Positions 13,402-25,700 of a DNA stretch of 64,000 nucleotides are shown piece after piece. The notes beneath the pieces were generated by a model, which did no database searches, was not told the DNA's origin, and saw nothing but the letters and a program-made list of their open reading frames with translations. The stretch is from Mya arenaria (Eukaryota; Mollusca; Bivalvia; Myida; Myidae): positions 28,848,854 through 28,912,853 of the forward strand of contig NC_069126.1 of NCBI RefSeq assembly GCF_026914265.1, given 5' to 3'. Both the position numbers and the translations under genes were made by a program. The stretch's first letter is position 1, and the number at the start of each line of letters is the position of its first letter.

Positions 13402-16400
13402 TTACTTGCAAGTATGAAAAACAACGTTATTTATGTTCACATTCACTTTTGGACCTGGGGCACGAATGCTTGTCGGTATTCGAAAAGGCTTCTTTCTAGA
13501 AGGAAACAAATTTTGTTCTAATTCGTAGTTAGGCCGTATGCACGTTTCCTTAATAAAATTTTCAATAGTCGAAGGGGCTGTTTTACTTATTTCACAGTCG
13601 TGAAAACTACAATGCACACTTAGCGAACATGCTCTAACACTTTCAACAAGTTTAGTGAAAGCAGGAAATGATAGAATAACTTCATCAAGGGAAATGTTTT
13701 GCAAGCTTTTTGGCAGCTGCATATCAGCGTCATTGCAATTCACGTGCAGAAGTTGTAAGTCACGAACATTCTTTATTGTCTTAAATGCATCAAACAATTC
13801 TAACGAACTGCATTCTGATCCACTAGCGTAGAGTTCCTCTAACTTTTCCGAACCAGTTAGTGCCTTGAGGACGATTGGCCAAAAGCTTTCATTCTTTCCA
13901 ATGTGTTCACCGAGAAAACATGTCTTAACCGAGAGTGATTCCATGATCAACATTTCCATGTCAACATTCCACAAACATATTGCTGTAAGGTGTTTACACT
14001 CGCTTATATCTAAGTCTCCTACTACACTGACTTGCATCAGAGTAAGCTCTTTCAAGTTCACTGAATATCGTCGATCGTTCGAGAATGACAAGTGGAATAA
14101 GGCATCACTTTCATCCACAGTACGTAGAAAGCAATAGTGTAACGTTGGTGCATGTATACACACTTCTGAGAGCTTAACTCTGGCTATTGTTAGAGATGTG
14201 AGTGTGTGACATGCGGAAAGATCCAACTTTTCCGTCAACTGTATATACCGCAGTTCCAACGTGTGCAGGTTCCAACATGTATTTAGATTTTCTGACGCAA
14301 ATTGGATATTTTTGCCATGCTCTCCATTAATAAAGACATACAATAACGTCTTCGAAGAGTTCTTGATAGCGAGATCGATGTCTTTGACTTTAATTGAAAA
14401 TTCCTTGTGCCAAATGCAAGCAAGCGTATGTATCCCAGTCGTGTTCCTCTGTAAAGCTGGATAATGAAAATCCAAATGTTTGTCAATTACCAACTGTCGC
14501 ATTTCAATGTTATTTTCGACTCCATTTTTGTTCGATTCTTCGTATCCTTTCAGGGTTAGGTCCCTTGATTTTCGCACATCTAAAAACCTTATACGGTCGC
14601 ACTTCTTCATTTGGTCATATTTTATTCGTGAAAGTTTATCGTGTGCCCTGCTTGCTAGTTTGCCGCTCATGCCACAGAAGAACAGAAACATTTCTGTTGA
14701 AACATCTTTTTGTCCTGTTGACTCAAGGTGGTCTAAAAGCCTGCTCAAGAGATCATCACCGTTGTCTTTACATACCAGATACAAGCAACACAACAATTCT
14801 TGATATGTTGAGTGCAAAAAACTGTAGCGGCAAACCTGTCTTGCAAGTTTCCCCCTTTGCTCGTCCTTGGACAATAGACCTGCAGTCAGTATAAAGCTCA
14901 CTTCTTGTTCTCCTCTCAATGCTGCGCTTACAGTTGATTCATCTAATACTTGGGTACTTGTAGATTTTAACGCTGTATACGCAACTTCTCCCAATCTAAA
15001 AAGAATTGATTTGTGTTCCTGACACTGGTCCGCATCCTGTTTAAAGCAAGTTGGTAAATCAATAGTGTCTGATCCATCATTGATGTTTTGCTGATTCATC
15101 TTGAACATCTGTTTTGCCCTCCCAAGCAACATGTTCAATATTTGGCAGTATATCTTACATCTCGAGTCAACAAGTGTCTTTTCATCATGATAGATACACA
15201 GTAACTGTACGATCGCTAGTGGATTTGACAAAAAGTCTTGAATGCGATGCCTTTCAACTTGTTCGAGAAATTTCGAAACATCTACAGCATACGATTCTTT
15301 CACCAGCCTGTTCGAAGCTTTCACTATCAATTTCCTTTGTGAATCAACGCTCATTTTCTGAATTGCAATGCGATTATCTTCTTCTGAAACTGTTACATGG
15401 CTCTCTGCAATTTTCCAGGGTCTTGAAGCAATCAATAAAGTGCTGTTTTGGTAATTGCAGTGTGGAATGCAACAATTAACTTTCATGCACGACTGACGAT
15501 CTGAGGGATGTTTCCATTCATCAAGTCCATCAAGTATTATGAGACATTTTTCTTCCTTGAGTATTCGATTAACAAATGATTTCTTGTATTTGTCTCCGTT
15601 TTCAAGGTTTTGAATGATATGTGTAAATATCATTTGGTCTACATTTACAATGTCGACCCCAACCAAACGAAGTGAAACGTAAAACAAGACTTTGAAGTTT
15701 TGTAGAATTTCTGAATTGTTTACATATTCCTGGTCGTCGACGAACGTAGTCTCGCTTTTGTTAACAATCGATGCATTGCCAGTCATTACACACCAAAGCT
15801 TTATCAAAAATTTGCAAAAAGAAGTTTTTCCAAATCCAGCTTTGCCTTCAATGTAAACGATTTTGCCTGTTTTTGCGTCTAAGGAAAATTTCATCCGCAG
15901 ATGCAATTGGTATTTTATACCTCTTGCGACCGCTAAGAAACATGTCGTCCCGTTTCTTTTCGTTTGTTGTCTCAGTCCGTTGTTGAACTAAGTTCGGTAG
16001 CACGAAAACTTCCTCAAGTTTAGATACCTTTTCTTCAAACATTGGACCCAATGGTAACGTACTGTAGTATTTATCGTAGAAAATGTACAAGTCTTTTAAC
16101 AAGCCTGAAATGCATTAAATAATAAAAGACATGTAATACCTTGAAACAGAAGCGACTTAATGTAATACAATACCAAATCCATTCTCCTACCTTCAACATT
16201 GGAACTATATGACGCTCTGTCACGCTTTACTCTCTTTGGCAATTGACCATCATCAGATTTGGATGACCGTTTGCTTGGGCGTTGTCGATCAAGAACCAAA
16301 AGTAGTTGTGTGACTTTGTCCAAACGCGAAACAATGTCTTTCAAAGTAACAATGTCGGCATCTCTTTCTTTATTTAATGCATCCTTACAGTCTTCCATGG

Positions 16401-17789
16401 CACCTTTTTCCAATACAAGAAGTTTTCCAACTTCTTCGGAACTGACAGACAATTTGTTTTTCTCTAACTGAAAGATTATAAAATCCATATATGTTTCATT
16501 TTGAATGAACGCTTTCAACAACAAGAACTTTTATAATATATTAAAAGTATTTATTTTATTTAGATAAACGTACTACATGAAATGTTTTTTTACCTTTTTC
16601 AATTCCTTAACTGTAGAAATGGCTTCCGGTTTGCTACCAATCCACTTTCCATCTGTTAACAAGTTTGTTAAGGCTTTAAAAATGACCGACATTTCCTGGC
16701 TTGTTACTTGCATATCAGGGGAGTGGCGAAGGCTTCGACAGAACCGGCGGACCTGCAACATTTATGAAAGCATTCTCCAGTGCAAAAAATACAGCAACAA
16801 CAGCATTTAAAATACAGATAATTTGTTTTTAGCTAAATGGAAATGAATTTTGTAAAATTTCACTTCAGTTGAATACAACCTGCAGGATCAATACGCAGTT
16901 CAAATTACCGTATTTATTCCGGTAAACAAATGAGTTTGTAGTTTTATCTAAATGATAAATGTCGACGCCTGGTAACATCATATAAGCCTGATATCATTTG
17001 AAGGGTAACGCCTACTATGTAAATGAAATGACTGACATTGCATTATTGATGACATTATTATATATTTCTAAAAAAAATGTTCTTCATTTCAATTGAAATA
17101 GGACATGAAATAGTGTATTTATCTATCGTTCATGTTAAAGAAAAACGTGTCACAATTTCGTTTTCGGTATAATTTTATTATTTAATTCCGTACAATATAA
17201 AAAAAACAACTATAAAATCACTAAAACTCAGACCATACTCATTAGCTCTTACCTCATCAACCTTTTTTATATCGTCAAAATACATTTCGAACTGTTCACA
17301 GTTTTGTATGATACTAAGAATTCCATTCAAGTCTGTTTTTCCAGCAGATTTCGAATCACTGTAGCCGTCAGTTGGACAAAAGCACTTTGCAACTTCCCAC
17401 TCGTTGGAACACCAAGCTGACGCATCAGTATTCTTCCAAGATGGTTTACCATATCTGTGATGTTTCATTATATATGAAAACATTTCATCACATAACTTAT
17501 TAGGACACTGCTTTGGTGGCACATCGTGGTATTTACAATTACCCTTTTGATAGCGGCATAAGCCCCATGTTCCACAAGGAACAACGTCTTTCGTACTGCA
17601 GCTTGAGCAGTTTGCACTTTCGCTTAATTTGTTTTTCTTGATCGCGGTTTCTTTCGCGTCATCTCTAAAGCGTTTCATAACATCATTTGCTAGGGGAACT
17701 ATTGCATTTCGTGTAAGTGTCATACCATAAAGACACTTGATACAGTTTTGTGTTTTATCATTTTCAAACATTTCTGTACAGGTAGCCAT
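13402..17789 (-). CDS. HEPN-NACHT (NLR-like) protein, four exons, one apparent frameshift
   Basis: Exons on the minus strand are 17789-17253, 16752-16594, 16467-16191 and 16104-13402, all with GT/AG junctions. ATG at 17789, TAA at 13402-13404, about 1224 residues. Residues 1 to about 300 form a cysteine-containing HEPN-like region of the DZIP3 type, with WKNTDASAW, WEVAKC and KTDLNGILSIIQNC; exon 2 opens with VRRFCRSLRHS, a possible R-x6-H motif. Residues from about 400 form a NACHT NTPase with Walker A GKAGFGKTS (15820-15846) and Walker B CLIILDGLDEW. The C-terminal third is LRR-like (LHTLELRYIQL, LTSLTIARVKL). Exon 4 shifts frame by one base in the AAAATTT run at 15885-15891; without that extra base all four exons total an exact multiple of three. 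This could be an assembly error or a recent pseudogene. Known animal NACHT proteins are intracellular sensors; ligand and effector here are unknown. Confidence 0.85.
15885..15891 (-). other. Frameshift point in the HEPN-NACHT gene
   Basis: Upstream sequence (16104 to about 15889) reads in one frame through PNLVQQRTETTNEKKRDDMF to SADEIF. Downstream sequence reads in the next frame from SLDAKTGKIVYIEGKAG. The switch falls in a homopolymer run (AAAATTT on plus). One base fewer joins the frames with no other change and with no stop in the remaining 830 codons. Confidence 0.8.
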
Positions 17790-18679
17790 TTTTATTTGAT
17801 AAACTTAATAATTTTACAATATGGTTTGATTGGCTTCATATTTCTACGATTTACGAGTACATCCATATTCACTTAAAACTTAAAAAGTAACTTAAATCCT
17901 CTCCTCCTAGTAGTTCTACTCATGTTGGAATAAGAAAACTACGAGAGTTTGAAATCGAGATTTTCCCTATTTTTCACTACGCTGATGAAATTACAATACA
18001 ATTACAATACCTAACGCAAAGCATAAATGCAGTTTGTTATTAAATGCTCTATCGTTACTCCCACTTGATAATGAAAGTTACATACTGTTTATTCTTATCT
18101 CTACCAATGCATTGAATAGAAGTATTCAAGTGCCATCGACATGTTATTATCACACACAATTTACTCGTATTTGTAAGAAATTGTCAATAATTATAAATCC
18201 CATATAAATAGAGCAGAACCTCGGTGTTTCAAAAGTTACGTTTATCAAATTATGTGGTTAGGCTTCGTAAAGCGTTAAGAGGTTAAGTAATTAATATGAG
18301 TTCTATTCATGCTAAATACGGCTCATTTGCAAAAACACAATTGTAAACATATTCAATTTCTCTGAGTTGGCACTTTTGCAAATGGTAAACGAAATAGCGT
18401 GTGTTTATATTTTAAAGTGACTACACTAATCATAACAAGGTAACATGAACTGAACGATAATATAATGAACTAAACGTCACAAAGGAAATATTAAATTCTT
18501 ATACGACCGGTGTTTTGCAATCAGGTCGTTTCAATTTAGTTTTTGCTGACTCTTTCTATGAGGCGGAAATTTAACATTAACTAATTACAATATTTTTAAG
18601 CACAAAATATCGTTGCCACTGCATTGTGCTTGTAGGTCTACACTTGGTTATTGCTACGTATTTGGCTACTGGACTTTGC
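17790..18679. other. Upstream region of the HEPN-NACHT gene
   Basis: It contains the presumed promoter and 5' UTR (minus strand), but I see no clear TATA box or other motif. AT-rich, no open frame of note. Confidence 0.35.
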
Positions 18680-19177
18680 TTAAAGGGGCTGTACTCCGTA
18701 TGATGAAATAGCGAAAAAATAAAGAAAATTGTCGAAAACTGACATAAACTTGGTATCGATGTGTACAATGCATTGAAATTTCCAAACTGAAGTACCACAT
18801 AGTTTACAATTAATTTATTTTTCACAGTTTTTTCGAAATTTTCAATTAAAAAAAGATTACTAGGTATGTTTATCTAGTAGAATTCATTCCTTATGCGTGA
18901 TTAGCTAGTCGATGCTAGCACTTGATATTACCAAGTTAGGTATATAGCTTAAATATTCCAACTGTTTAGGGTAAGCCTTCGTAGCACAGTGGATACAACA
19001 CTTAACTGCAATTTTGGCGCCTACGGTTCGAACCCGGTCTCCGAATCGATTTTTTTTTACATTTTGGTATTTTGTTACAATTATGATATCAAGGAATAAA
19101 ACATTTTATTAAATTATTGTCCTGAGATTCGTTACAGAAAAAAAAAATGGTGCCAATCTGGTGTACAGTCCCTTTAA
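18680..19177. mobile_element. TTAA-flanked element with terminal inverted repeats and a tRNA-like core
   Basis: The ends read TTAAAGGGGCTGTACTCC (from 18680) and, on the other strand from 19177, TTAAAGGGACTGTACACC: 16 of 18 bases agree and the TTAA may be the target duplication. Inside is a tRNA-derived RNA polymerase III promoter: A box TAGCACAGTGG (18982-18992) and B box GGTTCGAACCC (19025-19035). No tRNA acceptor fold is complete, so this is a SINE-like core inside a piggyBac-like (TTAA) non-autonomous element, not a tRNA gene. No protein coding. Confidence 0.75.
18971..19050 (+). promoter_or_regulatory. Internal Pol III promoter of tRNA-derived SINE-like core
   Basis: A box and B box are separated by 32 bases, as in tRNA genes and tRNA-derived SINEs. 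A poly-T run starting near 19051 directly follows and would terminate Pol III early. Confidence 0.65.
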
Positions 19178-19734
19178 GGAGACAACTGTAATTGTTTGGA
19201 CCGTAAAATACTGTTAATTATATCATAGTAATGGAAACAGAAATAGTTTAAGTTTGACTTTGTTCAGCAAGACATTTATTAAATAATTTATTTTGCTTCT
19301 TCGTGAGAATATTTAACAATGTCTTATACAATACGACGATTGTTTAAGCTCAATTTCTTATAGCTTAAAGCAACACGGTGTAGTCTGTTCGTGGTAGAAT
19401 CCATTGAAGCAGTCTGATCTGATAGGCAGGCGCGAAGCTACATCAACGTAAATAATGCAGCTGAGAACGCATACTCCCAAAAATTAAAAAACATAACTAC
19501 CAAATATGTGTAACAAAGGCAAAAGCTAAGGATGAAAGTGTGACTTCAACTTTAAAATACAAAATAATCCCTCTTATCTTATCCGTCTTATGAACACTGA
19601 AAGTAAATAGACAAAATATAAGCCAACATGAAAATAAAAACTGTTTCTCAAAGTCATTCGAGAGCCACACAATTGCTTAAGTTTAAACTATTTTAAAATC
19701 TTGCAAGTTGGCATAGAAAATAAAGGAAAAACTA
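19178..19734. other. No gene recognised
   Basis: AT-rich, short frames only. Confidence 0.35.
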
Positions 19735-20265
19735 AAGAGTGTTATGTGATGATGTGGAAAGGGGGTCAGAAATAAGATCACGGAAAGGATCGAGGAGTGG
19801 AAAAGAGTGGGAGTGGGAGAGTGGTCAGTAACTTAATGAACGATAAGATAGAAGAGTAGGGAAAAGGTGATAAGGAAAGGGGCTTCAAAAAAACGCAAGA
19901 AGCAAACTAGACAGGAGGACATTAGGGTACATGGAGAGAGGTCAGTGTTGAGATGAAAAAATAGAGAGAAGATTGGGAAAGGGATGCTGAGGAATGGGAG
20001 CACAAAACGTTATGCGAGCTACGATATGAAAGTTGAAAAGAAATGCGAGGAGGGTAGAGATCAGTGAAAATGAAAAAAAAAAGACTGAGGGAGTTGGATG
20101 ATCAGGAAAAGGGGCAAGAAAAATAATAGCAAAGAGATAGCAGTTAAAAGGGGGTATTAAGGGATTGGTTAATGATGAAATGAAAGGAAAAGATGGCGAT
20201 TTGAAAGGAGAGGGGTGATGACTGGTGTGCTGGGTTAAAGGGAAATAATAGACTATTGTTCTGAA
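19735..20265. repeat. Purine-rich degenerate repeat tract
   Basis: About 530 bp of strongly A/G-biased plus strand (for example GGAAAGGGG, GAGTGGGAG, AGAGAGGTCAGTG), with recurring GGTCAGTRA-like and AAAGGGG blocks at irregular spacing. The long minus-strand open frame here (S/F/P-rich) is an effect of this bias, not a gene. Confidence 0.7.
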
Positions 20266-21579
20266 ATAACAGGCCATAAAAATAGCTTTTCATATTTGAA
20301 AGTATTATATAGTGCATGATGAAAGAAGGCTTAAAACCGACGCATAGGTGAAAGTTTCTTTTATGTAGGTAGACAAATCAAAGCAATTATATACAAAATG
20401 AGAATTTCTCCGGAAATCTGTTCATCCCTAGTCCTCTTAATCTGAACTCTGTAGATAATAGAATAGAATATACTTGCCGTGAAGAGCTTGGGTGCACTAA
20501 CACTTCTGCAAAAGCAATATTTATTATGTAGATCATTTACGAGAAATCCAAGTTATTAATCCTGTCTACCGTGATAGTGTTCTACAAAATTGTCATTGCA
20601 TGCAATAATTGCACGTGTTTTTGTGAAATTGTTTGTTAACCGTAAACATTAATGACAAGGGCATTTATGCACCCACATAAATACTAAAATATGTAAAGTT
20701 TCTCAGAAACGTTATATTTTGCATACGCCTGCCTCGTGAATGTTTTAGCATATATATAGTTTGGTACTTGTCCTGAACATTGCGAAATTCCAGATTATTA
20801 CTTTAATATGATACAAATCAGTCAAATGTCAACACATTTGAGATTGCTCCTTATGTTTCAATAAAACGGTTTCATATGTTTGAGGTAAAATTGGCATTAT
20901 TACAGGATTTACCATATTACCGTTGCATCGTTTAAATATTACATTTCATTTGCACCGTTCACCTTGTACCTAATCACCACGATTAAATCTTTTGGTTTAC
21001 TATAAGCTGTTGCTCCGCTAAGATTCAAAACATAAGTATATCGGTTTTCGAACAATTTCATTTGCTCCGGTGGTGCCGAAACAATAATACGTGAGCTCGT
21101 GCTTTCCACAGATTTCGTTGTGGATTTGGCGGTTAAACCATAGTATAAGAGCCTTGTGATGTGTTAAGAGTGAGAGTTTTTAAAAATAAAGAAAACAAAA
21201 TAACTTTTAGATAATCATTTTATTGATATGCATTGTTCCATATCAACGTTCCTTATGACCTTCAATTATAGTTTTAGTTTAACCCTTACGGAACAAAAAT
21301 CAAGAAAATATTGATGATTACTTTTCGTGTTTTTAGCAATTTAACTTCTCCTCAATAAATCATTTCGAAATGGTTGCTATGGATGCCTCAGATAAGTTAT
21401 TGTTATAAATCTTCAAAAAAGTGATATTCTGTTTACCGATAAACGTATTTAACTAGTTGAAAGGCATTAAATTTCACATTATATTTTATTTTTTTGTTTT
21501 TTAGATATTTGTTTTCATTTTTATTTTTGCGGCTTAAAAACACTGTTTACTTGTATGTAGCGGTATAATGTAAACTTTG
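20266..21579. other. Upstream region of Ig receptor gene A
   Basis: No gene recognised. AT-rich, no tandem repeat. It may contain distal promoter sequence of gene A. Confidence 0.35.
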
Positions 21580-22000
21580 AAGTCATACTACGGTTTCAAT
21601 TTTCGTGTTAAGTGTCGGAAGTAGCAGGACGAAGGCGGTTCACTAGTTAATTAAAATTGTCCTAATAGCTGTGAGATTGTATAATAACGTAAGTATGTCC
21701 TGGTTGATAACACAGTCAATTTCAAAGGAGAGAAGATGGATTACATATGTTTCATTTTTAAAAGTGTTTTTATTTTATTTTTTCTACCTAGTCATCAGTG
21801 CGCTGGTAAGACACTTTATTTAAATGTCCGTTCACATAAAAATAATATTAAATTTGAAAACAAGACCTTACATTTTGGGTTATTTACTTCTTTTTAACGT
21901 GTTTGACGAGGGCATCTTGTATTTATATTACACTAAAGAAATCATAATCATGAGCACAGCAACAAGGAAGGATTGCTTTTAGTAATAGTTATTAATATTT
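21580..22000 (+). repeat. Promoter plus signal-peptide cassette, copy 1 of 3
   Basis: This block resembles 22330-22780 and 38040-38420 before, in and after the signal-peptide exon. Shared blocks include AAGTGTC upstream, CAGTCAATTT just before the ATG, and a later intron segment around GGGCATCTTGTATTTATAT. It is a segmental triplication of the 5' end of the Ig receptor gene. Confidence 0.75.
21736..21805 (+). CDS. Extra signal-peptide first exon (alternative or orphan)
   Basis: The exon encodes MDYICFIFKSVFILFFLPSH ending in QCA, with donor GCTG|GTAAGA. It is 70 bp, phase 1, the same length and phase as the signal-peptide exons at 22493 and 38125. No Ig exon lies between it and 22493. It could splice to gene A exon 2 at 24804 as an alternative first exon with its own promoter, or be the leftover 5' end of a lost third gene. 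The coding frame is intact with a hydrophobic core and a short charged start. Confidence 0.6.
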
Positions 22001-22329
22001 CCTAAATGGTGAATATTTCGTCATGCGTAGAAGGGTTTTAGCTGTTGTTCTGATGTAAACAAAACAACACTTTTCTTAAATTTCTTGTTAAACATATCAA
22101 TGTGATTAGTTAACTCATACAAACCATTTTATTAATAAACCAAAAAAAAACTAAAAAATAAGTTAAAACAACTGTTTTGCGAACAGCATGGCGCGCCCGT
22201 GTTTTCTTGGTATATGGCCATGCATCATATTAAATACTCCATTGTAGACAGATACTCTGCGTGAGTTTGTTAACATATAATTAAAAGTTTATATTATTAA
22301 GAAAGTTGTCAATATTGAACGACTATTTC

Positions 22330-22780
22330 CATTTAATACATCGGTGATTGAAACTCATACTACGAAACCACTCCTTATGATCTTCATGTGAAGTGTCTTA
22401 ATTAGCTTCATAATTTCTTAATTGTTGTGAAAATTGTCTGATAACGTTTGTATATCCTGCTTAATATCACAGTCAATTTTGAAGCAGAAAATATGGATAC
22501 TATATTTTTCATTTTTAAATTTGTTTTTATTCTATTGTTTCTACCTAGTCACCAGTGTGCAGGTAAGACAGGACATGTATTTAAATGACGTTTGCACATT
22601 AAATTAATGCTCAAATAGGAAGTATATTGTACATTATAAGTCGTATTTAATCAATATTGATTGCCCCATTTAAAAGCGTGTATGACTAGGGCACATTGAA
22701 TTTATATCTGAAGGTAGAACTCATGAAAACAGCGACAAGCCGGAATGGGTATTATCGTTAATTTGACGTTAGAGGGAAAG
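22330..22780 (+). repeat. Promoter plus signal-peptide cassette, copy 2 of 3
   Basis: Homologous to 21580-22000 and 38040-38420. It contains the start of gene A as called here. A block GTGTATGACTAGGGCACATTG in the intron matches the other two copies with few changes. Confidence 0.75.
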
Positions 22781-25700
22781 GTCGACTACACATATAATAG
22801 CAGGGCTCATCTCGTGACATGTTAATAAGGTCATAGATGCTTTCAATGTTTGAAACAGTTATTTAGGTGTAAATGACGCTTGGAACTGAATTAAAACTGT
22901 CATGAATTACTATAGTTGATCACGATTCGTGCAGGATTCAGATATTAAATAAAATTATTTATTTGTAATCGCATTTGGTTTAAAAAAACAAGTTTGCGGC
23001 GTACATAAGCATACTCTAGTACAGCAGGTCGAACACATTTAGTTGTTTTTCATGCTAAAATACACAAAGATGGCTATTCTAGGTGTAATAACTGTTTAGT
23101 ATTGCCATTATTCGACTGAATCTAGCGTATGAAATGCTTATTAATGGGTTGTATTCTGCAAAGTTCCGCTTCCAAACCCCGTTACATTATTCAGGCCCGA
23201 CCACTAGCCTCCTGGCCGTCTCACGTGCGTGCCCTCGTTTCTGATTTTTCAATCATAAAACGGAGACACATGATTGATATTGTTTTTCCTTATATTTTGC
23301 TTTATATACCTTAAATAATCAACTTGTAAAGTAATTACTGTAGAAATAGCATTTTTGTACATTTCACTCAAAAGAGCCTGTGACGTGTTTACTTCCGTCA
23401 TGACGCACAGTAATTTTAGATCAAGGTTGACGTCAAATAGTTCCTCTACAAAAACGTGTTCGACAATTATGTATTTTCATTTTGGGATAAAATTTCATGT
23501 ATAATTGCTTATTCGATCACGCCCTATTGAAACGCCATACTTTCCGTTAATTACACAGTAAAGTAAATAGAAAATAGCGCGTTGTTTCGCGTGTCTCATC
23601 TGGCATGGTGGTGATGGATAAACAATTCCAGTACGCACGTTTTCACCGGAAATATATCGATAACTCTCTCATTTGTGTAAGTGCGTACGATTCAAAATGA
23701 TGCAGGTACGACACAGCAATCGTTTAACGTGTTGCATGCGTTATGCGTTAGAATTGTTACTTATTGCTGAATACAACTCTTCAGAAACTGCTATAACTGC
23801 GAATGCGCATATAGTCAAGCTTACTTTTTGCATATGCAAAAGCGCGATTTTAGTGTCAACGCCGACTTAGATGACGTCACACTATAATGCAGTGATTGAC
23901 AGGTCTTCTTGATAGGCGCAGGGTTTAATTTAAAAGTTGATACAATTTCAAAGGTTACTTATTCATGAAGAAATTACATAATTTACTTTAACCTATACTT
24001 AGTGATTGCCCTACTTTGTCAGCCAATCAGGGGCGCTAGATTTTTAAAAAAGTTTTGTTTCTGATACGTGAAGTATCGTTACTTAATTCTAAAGACGACT
24101 CATCAGGATTAACTAAATTGCTATACCTGCGCATGCCCATATAGCCACGCATTCTGTTTGCATATGCAACGGCGCACAGCGCTGATTTAATTGACGTCAC
24201 ATAATGTTTAATTGATTGACAAGTCTATTTGAGAGGCGAACGGCTTAATTTTTAACATGATGCAATTTCGGAGGGGCTAATACTAAGTCGATCAGAATTT
24301 ATTAAGTAATTTCTTCGTGAATCAGAAGTCACGGTCGCTGCGCAAAGCTCTGCTGTTTTAGGTTACTTATTTACGAAGAAATTACTTAATAAACTCTAAC
24401 ATATACGAATAACTCCAAATAAACAATAGCATATACGTTTAATGGGTTTTTAAGACGTTAAAAAATCAAGCTATAACTGTAAAAGTACGTTAAGGAGGAT
24501 AAGAATACTATGGATAATTAATTTATTTGCTTTATTATGTGTCATAACATACAATTTTCATTGTAAACAGAGCCTACCTTATAAAAATTATAAAATGTCA
24601 GCTTTACAGGAGATTTGCTCAACGGAGGTAATTGTGCGAAATTGACTGGTTTTGTAGTATTTCCTGAATAATAATCAGTAGGATGTGCTTGAAATTTTCA
24701 TTTTAAACTAAGATATGACAAATTTGCCGACATAGGAGTTTGACGAAACATGCGTACATGCATTTGAAATAGAAGTCGGTGGCTAATACATTGAGCATTT
24801 CAGAGCCAAAGGTCGTTTCTGTCATTCCCCAATTCCCGGACAACGTTACCATCCCAGACTCGGATTGTGAAAGATGCCTGGTGGGAACGGTTGGCGTCTA
24901 CATTAACGTGGAATGTGTTGTTCTTGGAATAAGCAAGAAAGACCTGGTAAAAAAAATGACTTCTTATTCAAAAGCATCTTTACCAGTTACGTCACTGGCG
25001 ACGAAGAAAATACAAAAGTTCTCTAAATCGCACCTGAAAAGGTTAATACGATGAATAAACAAATAGATTGCATCTGTATAGTTTAAATATCATAAAACCA
25101 GACTGAAACCGCTCCTCTTGATAAACAAAGTGCTGACACGCATAATGTAGGACGGGTATTAACATTGTATTTCTTTTCCGAGGCGTTTTTTTTATTTCAA
25201 CCACAGTAGACGTTCATATTTTGACCTATTACACTACAAACGTTCTATGACTTAAACGTTTAGGTCATGTTAGGGCCAATAAAATGTTAGTTAGATCTAC
25301 TGCCATATGAGTGAACATAACATTTGGCAAAAATATCCTCTATGTCACATTGATATTTGTCATACATTATTTTATGAACATTATTTAACCTAGATTGTCT
25401 ACATGTCTGCTAACAAAATTAAGATCGGCCCATTAGGTCATCAGCAATAATAACAACGTTCAGTCGTTTAGTTAATACTTCGCTTGAACTTCTTATTAGG
25501 GTCATGAACTGTCATAGACTAAACTGTGCAACCCGCACCAGGAATGCCTTTAGAGAATAGTACGGTCTTGGAATCACAAAGACACTTATTTTTAATGCTT
25601 CCTCTATACTGGAAAAAAAATAAACAATACTAGAGTTCTGACCAAGATGAAGTGTTGTTCCGCTCAAAAATATATTAAAGGAATGACACTGACGAAAAAC

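Noticed and set aside
13865..14894. Plus-strand frames of up to 166 codons opposite the HEPN-NACHT exon 4
   Set aside because: They are antisense shadows of the NACHT/LRR coding sequence.
18971..19050. tRNA gene
   Set aside because: A and B boxes are present, but no complete acceptor stem or clean cloverleaf can be drawn, and it lies inside a TTAA-flanked element.
19942..20277. 111-codon minus-strand frame rich in S, F and P
   Set aside because: It is a by-product of the purine-rich tract on the plus strand.
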